47,679 bases of DNA from Pseudomonadota bacterium (GCA_023426365.1 JAFAAW010000065.1:1-47679); one strand, 5' to 3'. Positions 14,968 to 22,692 are shown, counted from the stretch's first letter. Notes: a model not told the origin generated them from the letters alone. Translations and numbers: made by a program.

Positions 14968-16494
14968 CTAGGCGCTCAACGATTTCTCGCGACGGCGCTG
15001 GACCGACGAAGGGATGTTCATTCCCTCGCGATACTTTGCCACCGTCCGCCGCGCGATGTCGATGCCCTCGGCCTTCAGTATTTCCACGATACGGTCGTCC
15101 GACAGCACCGCCTTGCCCTCGGCGTCGATCAGCGCCTTGATGCGGTGGCGCACCGCCTCGGCCGAATGGGCGTCGCCGCCGTCGTTCGAGCCGATGGCCT
15201 GGGTGAAGAAGTACTTCAGCTCGTAGATGCCGCGCGGGGTGGCGATGTACTTGTTCGAGGTGACGCGGCTGACCGTGCTTTCGTGCATGCCGATGGCGCC
15301 GGCGATGTCGCGCAGCACCAGCGGGCGCAGATGCTGCACGCCGTGGCGGAAAAACGCGTCCTGCTGGCGCACCAGCTCGGTCGCCACCTTGAGGATGGTG
15401 GTGGCGCGCTGGTGCAGCGACTTCACCAGCCAGTTGGCCGACTGGAAGCGTTCCGACAGGTAGAGCTTTTCGTCCTTGTTGCGCGCCGCCCCCGACACCT
15501 TGGCGTAATAGCGGGCGTTGACCAGCACGCGCGGCAGGGTGTCGGAATTCAGCTCCACCAGCCACGACCCGTCCTGCGCGCGGCGCATCAGCACGTCGGG
15601 CGTCACCGGCTGGGCGACGGCGGTGTCGAATTTCAGGGCCGGCTTGGGGTCCAGCGCCTTGATCTCGCCGACCATGTCGGCCAGGTCCTCGGCATCGACG
15701 CCGCACACCTTCATCAGCCCGGCCAGATCGCGCCGGCCCAGCAGCTCCAGATTGTCCAACAGCGCCGCCATGGCCGGGTCCAGGCGGTCGCGCTCGGCCA
15801 GTTGCAGGGCCAAGCATTCCTTGAGCGAGCGGGCGAACACGCCCACGGGGTCGAACCGCTGCACGCGGGCCAGCACCGATTCCACGCGCGGCAACGCACA
15901 GCCCAGCCGCGCCGCCAGCTCGGCCAGATCGCCGATGAGATAGCCGCATTCGTCCAGCATGGCGATCAGGTGCAGGCCGATCAGCCGGTCGCCCGCATCG
16001 GCGATGTCCATGTTCAACTGCGCCACCAGATGGTCGCGCAGCGAGGTCTCCCCCGCGAGGATATGTTCCAGATTGGACTCGCCGTCCTCGAAGCTCATGG
16101 AGCCGCCGGTGCGGCTCCATTGCCCGAACGCCTCGCCGTCCAGCGAATCGGCGGCGCTGTCGTTGTTGAACAGGTTGTCGTAATCCACATCCATGCCGTC
16201 GGCGGCGGAGGTGTCGGTCATGCCGTCCAGCAGCGGCGTCTCCACCGGCCCTTCGGCCAGCGCGCGCGGATCGGCGTCGCCCGGCGCGTCGCCGCCCGGA
16301 TCGCCCCGGTCGGCCGCCGGATCGGCCCGGTCGCCGTCCTCGCGCTCCAAAAGGGGGTTGCGCTCCAGCTCCTGGTCGATGAAGGCGGTGAGTTCCAGAT
16401 TGGACAATTGCAGCAGCTTGATCGCCTGCTGCAATTGCGGCGTCATCACCAGTGCCTGGGTCTGACGGATATCCAACCGGGGAGAGAGCGCCAT
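14968..16494 (-). CDS. rpoN: RNA polymerase sigma-54 factor
   Basis: 508 residues. Region I (activator-interacting) starts at PRLDIRQTQALVMTPQLQQA and runs through LSNLELTAFIDQELERNPLLE (about 33-52). An acidic region II (about 55-130) follows, then the core-binding domain. The C-terminal helix-turn-helix region contains HESTVSRVTSNKYIATPRG, and the RpoN box ARRTVAKYRE is near residue 485. It directs -24/-12 promoters, typically nitrogen fixation/assimilation and motility genes in this group. It lies 32 bases downstream of lptB, the standard lpt-rpoN arrangement. All domains are intact. Confidence 0.97.
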   Translation of the reverse strand: MALSPRLDIRQTQALVMTPQLQQAIKLLQLSNLELTAFIDQELERNPLLEREDGDRADPAADRGDPGGDAPGDADPRALAEGPVETPLLDGMTDTSAADGMDVDYDNLFNNDSAADSLDGEAFGQWSRTGGSMSFEDGESNLEHILAGETSLRDHLVAQLNMDIADAGDRLIGLHLIAMLDECGYLIGDLAELAARLGCALPRVESVLARVQRFDPVGVFARSLKECLALQLAERDRLDPAMAALLDNLELLGRRDLAGLMKVCGVDAEDLADMVGEIKALDPKPALKFDTAVAQPVTPDVLMRRAQDGSWLVELNSDTLPRVLVNARYYAKVSGAARNKDEKLYLSERFQSANWLVKSLHQRATTILKVATELVRQQDAFFRHGVQHLRPLVLRDIAGAIGMHESTVSRVTSNKYIATPRGIYELKYFFTQAIGSNDGGDAHSAEAVRHRIKALIDAEGKAVLSDDRIVEILKAEGIDIARRTVAKYREGMNIPSSVQRRREKSLSA

Positions 16495-16526
16495 GGGCGA
16501 AGCCGTCTTTCGCTGCTAGGGCCGGA

Positions 16527-17369
16527 TCACAGGCTGAAATTCTCGCCCAGGTACACCCGCCGCACCCCTTCGTGGGCGACGATCTCCTCGGGCGGCCCTT
16601 CCATCATCACCGTGCCGTCATGCAGGATGTAGGCGCGGTCGATGATATCCAGCGTCTCGCGAACGTTGTGATCGGTGATCAGCACCCCGATCCCGCGATG
16701 CTTGAGATGCGCCACCAGATCGCGGATGTCCGACACCGCGATGGGGTCGATGCCGGCCAGCGGTTCGTCCAGCAGGATGAAATGGGGCTTGGACGCCAGG
16801 GCGCGGGCGATTTCCACGCGGCGGCGCTCGCCGCCCGACAGCGCCATGGCCGGCGCCCGGCGCAGGTGTTCGACGCCGAATTCGGCCAGCAACTCGTCCA
16901 GCCGCGCCTCGCGCGCGTCGCGGTCCTTCTCCACCACCTCCAGCACCGCCATCAGGTTGCCCTCGACGGTCAGGCCGCGGAAGATCGAGGCCTCCTGCGG
17001 CAGATAGCCGATGCCCAGGCGGGCGCGGCGATACATGGGCAGGGCGGTGATGTCCTGGCCGTCCAGCTCGATGGCGCCGTCATCGGGATTGATCAGGCCG
17101 GTGATGCAATAAAAGCAGGTGGTCTTGCCGGCGCCGTTGGGACCCAGCAGCCCCACCGCCTCGCCCCGGCTGACCTGGATCGAGACGTCGCGCAGCACGG
17201 TGCGGCGCTTGAAGCGCTTGCCGATGTTGCGCGCCCGCAGCCCGCCGGCCGGAGCGGCGGCATGGACCGGCGCCGCCGCGGGAGCGGGCGCGTTCTCGGC
17301 CTGGCCGGGGGACCCGGCCTGGTCGGGGGAGTGGGGCCCGGCCTGGTCGGGGGAGTTGATCGAATCCAT
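16527..17369 (-). CDS. lptB: LPS export ABC transporter ATP-binding protein
   Basis: 280 residues; cytoplasmic ATPase of the LptB2FGC complex that extracts LPS from the inner membrane. Walker A GPNGAGKT (about 76-83), Q-loop YLPQEASIF (about 122-130), signature LSGGERRR (about 178-185), Walker B FILLDEP (about 198-204) and H-loop ITDHNVRE are all present. The N-terminus has about 45 extra residues of low complexity (Pro/Ala, two SPDQAG copies) before the conserved LRARNIGKRF. ATG at 17369 is preferred because AGGA is 6 bases upstream; the ATG at 17375 abuts the AGGA. It begins 10 bases after the lptA stop. Confidence 0.95.
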   Translation of the reverse strand: MDSINSPDQAGPHSPDQAGSPGQAENAPAPAAAPVHAAAPAGGLRARNIGKRFKRRTVLRDVSIQVSRGEAVGLLGPNGAGKTTCFYCITGLINPDDGAIELDGQDITALPMYRRARLGIGYLPQEASIFRGLTVEGNLMAVLEVVEKDRDAREARLDELLAEFGVEHLRRAPAMALSGGERRRVEIARALASKPHFILLDEPLAGIDPIAVSDIRDLVAHLKHRGIGVLITDHNVRETLDIIDRAYILHDGTVMMEGPPEEIVAHEGVRRVYLGENFSL

Positions 17370-17379
17370 CCGCATTCCT

Positions 17380-18312
17380 TTAGCGCCCTTCGCCCCCGTC
17401 CTTGTCCTTCGGACCGGCGCCCTGGAACACCGAGCGCCGCTTTTCGCCGTCCTGCTTTTCCGGGATGAAGGTGCCGCGGGCGCGGCTGTCGCCGCCCTTG
17501 TCGCCCGGCGCGGCGCCGAACAGCTTGCTGATGCCGGTATTCAGGTTCACGTGGGCATAGCCACCGTTGAGCTCGTTGCCGTCGCGGGTCAGTTTAACCG
17601 AACCGGTCACGGTGGCGATACCCGTTTCCAGGTTGTAATCGCCACGATCGCCGGTCACCCGCTCCTTGGGCGTGGTCAGCACCACATGGCCATAGGCGTC
17701 GGCGCGCTGCAGCTCGAGGTCGCCGCCCTGGCCGGGTCCCACAGCGGCGCCCTTGCGCGCGCCGCGGGCGGGGGCGGCATTGCCGCCCTTGTCCTTGAAA
17801 TGGGCGGTCAGCACGTCGGCCTTGATGCTCTTGTCCTTGCTGACGGCCAGGGCGTCGCCGCGCGCCACCGCCATGCGTTCCTTCTCCCAGTATTCCAAGG
17901 TGTCCTTGGCGGTCACCGTGTCGGTGGGGGTGACCAGCTTGGACGGCTGGCCGCGCAGCACGAAGATGGCCTTTTCCAGGTCGTAGGTGGCCTTATGGCC
18001 GGTGGCCGTCTCGGTCGGCGTGGCGATGGTCACGTTGCCGTCGGCGTCGATGCGCCAGATCTCGTTGCCGTCGGCGCCGTCGCGGTAATAGGCCGTCAGG
18101 GTATCTGCGGTCACCGTCACGGTGCCGCGCACGGCCTTGGCGTTGCCGCGGGCGATGACGCGATTGGCCTCGGACACCCATTCGATGCCGTCATCGGCAT
18201 AGACCTGGATCTGCTCGTTGTTGTTCTGGCTCATGTTGAAGCCCTGGGCCGCCGCCGGGGACCCGGCCAGCAGCGCGGACAACGCCAGCGCCAACGCGGT
18301 TGCACGCATCAT
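17380..18312 (-). CDS. lptA: Periplasmic LPS-transport protein LptA
   Basis: 310 residues with a signal peptide (about 1-22, ending SPAAA), then an OstA/LptA beta-jellyroll built from repeated strands: IEWVSEANRVIARGNAKAVR, VTVTADTLTAYYRD, and a second copy in the C-terminal half (GHVVLTTPKERVTGDRGDYN and VTGSVKLTRDGNELNG). LptA forms the periplasmic bridge that carries LPS from LptC to LptD. It is longer than E. coli LptA (185 residues), with a charged linker around 175-200 and a disordered Lys/Gly-rich tail. Its start overlaps the lptC stop (ATGATGA). Confidence 0.9.
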   Translation of the reverse strand: MMRATALALALSALLAGSPAAAQGFNMSQNNNEQIQVYADDGIEWVSEANRVIARGNAKAVRGTVTVTADTLTAYYRDGADGNEIWRIDADGNVTIATPTETATGHKATYDLEKAIFVLRGQPSKLVTPTDTVTAKDTLEYWEKERMAVARGDALAVSKDKSIKADVLTAHFKDKGGNAAPARGARKGAAVGPGQGGDLELQRADAYGHVVLTTPKERVTGDRGDYNLETGIATVTGSVKLTRDGNELNGGYAHVNLNTGISKLFGAAPGDKGGDSRARGTFIPEKQDGEKRRSVFQGAGPKDKDGGEGR

Positions 18313-18995
18313 TTGGAGCCCGCCCCCTTCAGATTCATCTTGGACCTGCCGGTCACCTCCACCTTGGCCCCCTTGTCCAGGATGCGGAAGCCGCTGCCGT
18401 CGATGCGGCCCTGCGGCCCATGGCCCTGCACCGGCGCCGTACCGACGACGTTCGAGGTCGTAAGGTCGATGCTGGCCTTCTCGGTGTGCAATTCGTAGCC
18501 GTCCTCGTGGAACAGCGCCACCTCGCCCTCGAGGTCCAGCATCTGCTCCTTCTGACGATAAAAGCCGCGCCGCGCCTCCACATAGACGCCCTTGTCGTTG
18601 GAGGTGAGGAAATCGCCCTTGGGTGCGTCCAGCACGATCAGCCCCGGCTCATCCTCGGTGGCGACGTCGGCGGTCAGGGTGAAGGGCTGGTTGCGGCGGT
18701 TCAGCCCGTAGAAGCGGGCATTCACCATGGACAGGTTTTCCACCGAATTGGGCGACAATTGGGAAAAGCCCAACTGGAAGCGGTCGTCGGTGGCGGTCAG
18801 CTTGGGCCACACCATGACCAGCCCCAGCAGCACCACGGCCAGAGCCGGCAGCACCAGCTTGAGCGTGCCGACCATGCGCGAATAGCGGTGATGGCCGCCG
18901 GGCCGGACCGGGTGGACGGCGCGGCGGAAGCGGCGGCGCGACGGCCGCTGCGGCGACGACGGCGGGCGCAGCTCGGAATCGGCGTGCAAGCTCAT
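18309..18995 (-). CDS. lptC: LPS export system protein LptC
   Basis: 228 residues. A basic, Pro-rich cytoplasmic N-terminus (about 1-40) precedes one transmembrane helix (about 44-62, VLPALAVVLLGLVMVWP) and a periplasmic LptC/YrbK domain with PFTLTADVA, APKGDF, VYVEARRGFYR and LTTSNVVGTAPVQGHGPQG. LptC receives LPS from LptB2FG and hands it to LptA. The N-terminal extension before the helix is longer than in enterobacteria but normal for alphaproteobacteria. It lies 18 bases downstream of kdsD and overlaps lptA. Confidence 0.9.
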   Translation of the reverse strand: MSLHADSELRPPSSPQRPSRRRFRRAVHPVRPGGHHRYSRMVGTLKLVLPALAVVLLGLVMVWPKLTATDDRFQLGFSQLSPNSVENLSMVNARFYGLNRRNQPFTLTADVATEDEPGLIVLDAPKGDFLTSNDKGVYVEARRGFYRQKEQMLDLEGEVALFHEDGYELHTEKASIDLTTSNVVGTAPVQGHGPQGRIDGSGFRILDKGAKVEVTGRSKMNLKGAGSK

Positions 18996-19013
18996 CCCCG
19001 CCTCCGCCCCCGC

Positions 19014-20009
19014 TCAGGCCACGCCGGAGCGCAGCAGGTCGTGCACGTGCAGCACCCCCACCGGCCGCCCGTCATCCACCACGAACAAGGTGGTGATGGA
19101 CTTGGAATTCATGATGCGCAGCGCCTCGGCCGCCAGCATGGAGGGCGGCACCGTCTTGGGGCCGCGGGTCATGACGTCGCCCGCGCGCTGCGCCAGCAGG
19201 TCGTCGTGCATGTGGCGGCGCAGGTCGCCGTCGGTGATGATGCCGACCAGACGGCCGTTCTCGGTCACGCCGGCGCAGCCCAGGCGCTTTTGCGTCATCA
19301 CCAGCAGCACCTCGGACATGGCCGCGTCGGGGCCGACCAGCGGCACGCCGTCGCCGCCATGCATGAGGTCGGCCGTCTTGAGCAGACGCTGGCCCAGCTT
19401 GCCGCCGGGATGGAAGACCCGGAAATCGGCCGGGGTGAAATTCTTGCGCTCCAGCAGCGCCACCGCCAAAGCGTCGCCCAGGGCCAGCATCAGCGTGGTC
19501 GAGGTGGTCGGCGCCAGCCCCATGGGGCATGCCTCGGGGACCTGCGGCAGGATCAGCCCCACATCGGCCGCCTGCGCCAGCGAACTGCCGGCGCGCGAGG
19601 TGATGGCGATCAGCGGGATTTCGAAGCGCCTGGTATAGGCGACGATGTCGCCCAGTTCCGGCGTCTCGCCCGAATTGGACAGCGCCACCACCGCGTCGCC
19701 GGGCATGACCATGCCCAGGTCGCCGTGGCTGGCCTCGCCCGGATGGACGAAAAAGGCCGGGGTGCCGGTGCTGGCCAGGGTGGCGGCGATCTTGCGCGCC
19801 ACGTGGCCCGACTTGCCCATGCCCGACACCACCACCCGGCCGGTGACACCGGCCAGGGCCTCGATGGCGGCGACGAAGGCGTCGCCCAGCGACGCGGCCA
19901 GCGCCTCCAGGGCCTGGGCCTCGGCGGTCAGTACGCGGCGGGCGGAAGCGATATCGGCACTAACGTCGCCCACGGCGGCGGCAACGTCATCCGGCACGGC
20001 AATGGTCAT
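19014..20009 (-). CDS. kdsD: Arabinose-5-phosphate isomerase (KdsD/KpsF/GutQ family)
   Basis: 331 residues. The N-terminal SIS domain (about 40-175) contains GRVVVSGMGKSGHVARKIAA, HPGEASHGDLGM and ALSNSGETPEL, which includes the family Gly/Ser phosphate-binding segments. Two CBS domains occupy the C-terminal part (about 205-331), with IITDGDLRRH and ITTLFVVDDGRPVGVL. The enzyme converts ribulose-5-P to arabinose-5-P, the first step of Kdo synthesis, which fits its place beside the lpt genes. ATG at 20009 follows AAAGGG-like bases and begins at the family N-terminus; the open frame extends upstream into rnd without meaning. Confidence 0.95.
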   Translation of the reverse strand: MTIAVPDDVAAAVGDVSADIASARRVLTAEAQALEALAASLGDAFVAAIEALAGVTGRVVVSGMGKSGHVARKIAATLASTGTPAFFVHPGEASHGDLGMVMPGDAVVALSNSGETPELGDIVAYTRRFEIPLIAITSRAGSSLAQAADVGLILPQVPEACPMGLAPTTSTTLMLALGDALAVALLERKNFTPADFRVFHPGGKLGQRLLKTADLMHGGDGVPLVGPDAAMSEVLLVMTQKRLGCAGVTENGRLVGIITDGDLRRHMHDDLLAQRAGDVMTRGPKTVPPSMLAAEALRIMNSKSITTLFVVDDGRPVGVLHVHDLLRSGVA

Positions 20010-20095
20010 GAAAGGGTCCCGACAGAACTTGCAATCCCCGCGCCAAACGGGGACGCGGACCCTCACTATACGAATCGCGCCGCCAATCGGAAGGT

Positions 20096-20126
20096 CAAAA
20101 GAGGAGAGGCCGGCGAAATGCCGGCC
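20096..20126 (-). terminator. Intrinsic terminator after rnd
   Basis: On the (-) strand the inverted repeat GGCCGGC/GCCGGCC (7-bp stem, 20108-20114 with 20120-20126, 5-base loop) begins 10 bases after the rnd stop. It is followed by a pyrimidine tail TCTCCTCTTTT. This should end or attenuate the tRNA-Leu/rnd transcript before kdsD. A TATAGT near 20068 could be a -10 for kdsD, but no convincing -35 is spaced from it. Confidence 0.65.
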
Positions 20127-20136
20127 CCGTCCGCAC

Positions 20137-20748
20137 TCAGTGGGAGAAGATATCCACTTCGCTCCAGTCCAGCAGGTCCAGCTCGGCCCGGGCGGGCAAA
20201 AAGCGGAAGCAGGCCTCGGCCACGTCGCGCCGCCCCTCGCGGTCCAGCAGCACCTCAAGCCTGGCCTTCAACTGGTGCAGGTACAGAACGTCGGAGGCCG
20301 CATAGGCCAACTGATCGGCGTTCAGCTCGGCGGCGCCCCAGTCCGAGGTCTGCTGCTGCTTGGACAGATCGACCCCGATCAGGTCGCGGCACAGATCCTT
20401 GAGGCCGTGGCGGTCGGTGTTGGTGCGGGTCAGCTTGGACGCCAGCTTGGTGCACCACACCGGCGCGCAACGCACGCCCAGGTGCTTCTGGATCATGGCG
20501 AGGTCGAAGCGGGCGAAATGGAACAGCTTGGTCACACCCGGATCGGACAGCAGGCGCTTGAGGTTGGGCGCCGCATAGTCGCGGTTGGGGAAGTGCACCA
20601 CATGGGCATTGCCGTCGCCCGCCGACAACTGGATCACGCACAAGCGGTCGCGATGCAGCGACAGGCCCATGGTTTCGCTGTCGATGGCGACCACCGGCCC
20701 CAGATCCAGATCCGCAGGAAGGTCGCCGACGTGGTAGGTGACAGACAT
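20137..20748 (-). CDS. rnd: Ribonuclease D, short form (DEDDy 3'-5' exonuclease)
   Basis: 203 residues containing only the exonuclease domain: ExoI AIDSETMGLSL (D23, E25), ExoII HFARFDLAM (D82) and ExoIII YAASDVLYL (Y149, D153). The C-terminal HRDC domains of the 375-residue E. coli enzyme are absent, as is common in alphaproteobacteria. The family trims 3' ends of tRNA and other structured RNAs. ATG at 20748 follows GGAGCC with 6-base spacing. That Shine-Dalgarno lies in one arm of an 11-bp hairpin (20752-20787). The gene begins 92 bases downstream of tRNA-Leu on the same strand. It heads the rnd-kdsD-lptCAB-rpoN-ptsN series. Confidence 0.92.
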   Translation of the reverse strand: MSVTYHVGDLPADLDLGPVVAIDSETMGLSLHRDRLCVIQLSAGDGNAHVVHFPNRDYAAPNLKRLLSDPGVTKLFHFARFDLAMIQKHLGVRCAPVWCTKLASKLTRTNTDRHGLKDLCRDLIGVDLSKQQQTSDWGAAELNADQLAYAASDVLYLHQLKARLEVLLDREGRRDVAEACFRFLPARAELDLLDWSEVDIFSH

Positions 20749-20751
20749 GCG

Positions 20752-20787
20752 AACGGCTCCTTCAGGGTTGATCCCAAAGGAGCCGTT
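20752..20787 (-). promoter_or_regulatory. Hairpin enclosing the rnd Shine-Dalgarno
   Basis: AACGGCTCCTT (20752-20762) and AAGGAGCCGTT (20777-20787) are perfect 11-bp complements, with an inner GGG/CCC pair (20765-20767 and 20773-20775). In the rnd mRNA the 3' arm contains GGAGCC, the ribosome-binding site 6 bases from the ATG. Two more stems precede it: a short C/G-run pair at 20795-20809, and 20814-20821 with 20830-20837 (8 bp). The structures could be processing signals downstream of the tRNA, translation control, or both. Confidence 0.6.
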
Positions 20788-20840
20788 TGGCATCGCCCCC
20801 TTGGGGGGCTGGCCCTCGGTGTTGGTAGTCACCGAGGAAA

Positions 20841-20925
20841 TGGTGCCCAGGAAAGGACTCGAACCTTCACGCCTCGCGGCACACGGACCTGAACCGTGCG
20901 CGTCTACCAATTCCGCCACCTGGGC
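20841..20925 (-). tRNA. tRNA-Leu(CAG)
   Basis: An 85-base cloverleaf reads on the (-) strand from GCCCAGG (20925) to TGGGCACCA (20841), with CCA encoded. The acceptor stem GCCCAGG/CCTGGGC pairs perfectly. The D-loop GAATTGGTAGACGC is typical of leucine tRNAs. The anticodon stem CACGG/CCGTG holds a TTCAGGT loop with anticodon CAG (20891-20889). A long class II variable arm (about 14 bases) and the T-loop TTCGAGT follow. It decodes CUG, the most used Leu codon here. Confidence 0.97.
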
Positions 20926-20980
20926 AGGTGGCCCAGCGTTTCCGCTGGTCCCCAGCAGGTCGTCCCCGCCGAGGCCGAGA

Positions 20981-21050
20981 GAAATATTCGGATCGGCCCC
21001 GCCTGTCAACGAGGTTTTTCACCCCTTTTGGATTTTTTTTCGCGCCCTCC
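20981..21050 (-). promoter_or_regulatory. Strong tRNA-Leu promoter with A-tract UP-like region
   Basis: On the (-) strand, TTGACA (21009-21004) and TATTTC (20986-20981) are 17 bases apart. Directly upstream lie three A-tracts (A8, A4 and A5 within about 21011-21044), resembling an UP element of stable-RNA promoters. Predicted initiation is near 20974, about 50 bases before the mature tRNA. The leader contains a small CAGCG/CGCTG hairpin near 20934-20947. Confidence 0.65.
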
Positions 21051-21080
21051 TTCGCCTGCCTTGGCGTTGCGTTCATAAAG

Positions 21081-21099
21081 GGAAAGGAATAGCCTTTCC
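21081..21099. repeat. Hairpin in the NDUFA9-like upstream region
   Basis: GGAAAGG (21081-21087) and CCTTTCC (21093-21099) form a 7-bp stem with a 5-base loop, about 55 bases upstream of the NDUFA9-like start. It could be an operator or a leader structure. No clear promoter hexamers are seen for this gene in the rest of the gap. Confidence 0.4.
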
Positions 21100-21153
21100 G
21101 CCCAATGACATAAGCCAGCCCGAACGGGCGGCACGGGAGATGCGGAGGTCCAC

Positions 21154-22128
21154 ATGCGGCAGGTTGTTACGGTGTTCGGCGGGTCCGGGTTCATCGGGCG
21201 CCAGGTGGTGAAACGTCTGGCGGCACAGGGATGGATCGTTCGCGCGGCGGTGCGCGACCCGGTGGGCGCCGGCTTCCTCAAACCCATGGGCGACCCCGGC
21301 CAGGTCAATCCGGTCGCCGCCGACGTCACCGACATGGCCAGCGTGCGCGCCGTCATCGCCGGATCGGATGCGGTGATCAATCTGGTCGGCATCCTGTTCG
21401 AAAAGGGCAAGGCCACCTTCGACGCCGTCCACCGCCAGGGGGCCGCCAACGTGGCCCAGGCGGCGCGCGACGCAGGCGTCGCCCGGCTGGTGCACATGTC
21501 GGCGCTGGGCGCCGACCGCAATTCGCCCTCGGCCTATGCCCGCAGCAAGGCGCTGGGCGAGGAAGCGGTGCTGGCCGCCTTTCCCGGCGCCACCATCACC
21601 CGCCCCTCGGTGGTGTTCGGGCCTGACGACGATTTCTTCAACCGCTTCGCCAAGCTGGCGCGCGTGTCGCCGGCGCTGCCGGTGTTCACCGGCGACGGCT
21701 TCAAGCTCATCCATACCGAAACCGGCTATGGCGTCGATTGGTTCGGCTCGGGCGGCCCCACCTTCCAGCCGGTCTATGTGGGCGACGTGGCCGAGGTGCT
21801 GGTCAAGGGCGTGACCGACCCCAAGACCGCCGGCAAGGTGTACGAGCTGGGCGGCCCGCGCCGCTATACCCTCAAGGAAGTGCTGGAGCTGGTCCTCAGG
21901 ACCACCGGGCGCAACGCGCTGCTGGTGCCGCTGCCGTTCGGCGTCGCCCGCCTGCAGGCCGCCTTCCTGAAGTTCCTGCCCACCCCGCCGCTGACCCCCG
22001 ATCAGGTCAAGCTGCTGCGCGTGGACAATGTGGTGCGCGGCGGCAAGCCGGGCCTGGCCGAGCTGGGCATCGCGCCGGTAGCCGCGGAGGCGGTGTTGCC
22101 CACCTATCTGCACCGCTATCAAAGCTAG
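21154..22128 (+). CDS. NDUFA9-like NAD(P)-binding protein of complex I type (atypical SDR)
   Basis: 324 residues of the atypical short-chain dehydrogenase family related to mitochondrial complex I subunit NDUFA9. The N-terminal nucleotide-binding motif VFGGSGFIGRQVV (about 7-19) is followed by AVRDP, INLVGILFEKG, VARLVHMSALGAD and ITRPSVVFGPDDDFFNRFA. The usual SDR catalytic Tyr-x-x-x-Lys is represented by YARSKALGE. In alphaproteobacteria these proteins are thought to bind NADPH structurally or to assist complex I. No nuo genes are nearby, so the role is inferred from family. ATG at 21154 follows GGAGG with 5-base spacing. Confidence 0.85.
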   Translation: MRQVVTVFGGSGFIGRQVVKRLAAQGWIVRAAVRDPVGAGFLKPMGDPGQVNPVAADVTDMASVRAVIAGSDAVINLVGILFEKGKATFDAVHRQGAANVAQAARDAGVARLVHMSALGADRNSPSAYARSKALGEEAVLAAFPGATITRPSVVFGPDDDFFNRFAKLARVSPALPVFTGDGFKLIHTETGYGVDWFGSGGPTFQPVYVGDVAEVLVKGVTDPKTAGKVYELGGPRRYTLKEVLELVLRTTGRNALLVPLPFGVARLQAAFLKFLPTPPLTPDQVKLLRVDNVVRGGKPGLAELGIAPVAAEAVLPTYLHRYQS

Positions 22129-22208
22129 GCTGAGCGCCCATACACAGCATTGATTTCATGTGCTGCCTTGCCCCCGCACCGAGTGCCTGACGAGCGGGTG
22201 GATATGGC

Positions 22209-22285
22209 GCGGCTTTGCTGGCTGTCGGAGGAGAGATGATCCGCGCTCGAACCCCACTTGCCGAAAGGGTGGCCAGCAAAGCCGC
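22209..22285. repeat. Long-arm inverted repeat in the gap after the NDUFA9-like gene
   Basis: GCGGCTTTGCTGGC (22209-22222) and GCCAGCAAAGCCGC (22272-22285) are perfect 14-bp complements separated by 49 bases. The pair lies between the convergent NDUFA9-like and DUF779 genes and occupies nearly half of a 177-base gap. No T-run follows on either strand, so it is not a classical terminator; it could be a dispersed palindromic element or a remnant of one. Confidence 0.55.
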
Positions 22286-22305
22286 ATCGCCCGGCTTTGA
22301 GGATG

Positions 22306-22692
22306 TCACGTAACTGAGCCGCCCCGCGGCGGCTCCTCCAACTGGGCCGCCTCGTCATCGGTGAACACCCGCGAGCGGGTCAGGAAGCGCACGCCCTCGG
22401 GGATTTCCAGCGAGAAGCTGGCGCCACGCCCCGGCACCACGTCGATGATCAACTGGGTGTGGCGCCAGTATTCAAATTGCTGGCCGCCGATGTAGAACGG
22501 CATGCCGCCCAGGTGCCCGAGCAGCACGTCGCGGGCTCCGATGCGGAATTCGCCCCGGGCGAAACACATGGGCGCGGAGCCGTCGCAACAGCCGCCCGAC
22601 TGGTGAAACACCAGCGGGCCGTGGCGGGCCGACAGCCGGGCGATCAACGCCTCGGCTGCCGGCGTGGCGACGACGCGGGGAACGGCCGCCAC
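22306..22692 (-). CDS. DUF779 protein associated with aldehyde dehydrogenase
   Basis: 128 residues. HGPLVFHQSGGCCDGSAPMC (about 24-43), with its Cys cluster, then LLGHLGGMPFYIGGQQFEYW and LIIDVVPGRGASFSLE are the hallmarks of DUF779. This family is nearly always encoded beside an ExaC/AcoD-type aldehyde dehydrogenase, as here (9 bases downstream of it). The biochemical role is not established; the cysteines suggest metal or redox binding. The stop is preceded by a Pro/Gly-rich tail. Confidence 0.88.
   Translation of the reverse strand: MAAVPRVVATPAAEALIARLSARHGPLVFHQSGGCCDGSAPMCFARGEFRIGARDVLLGHLGGMPFYIGGQQFEYWRHTQLIIDVVPGRGASFSLEIPEGVRFLTRSRVFTDDEAAQLEEPPRGGSVT

Noticed and set aside
20795..20837. 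Separate intrinsic terminators for tRNA-Leu
   Set aside because: The stems at 20795-20809 and 20814-20837 lack U-runs on the transcript, so termination before rnd is not supported.
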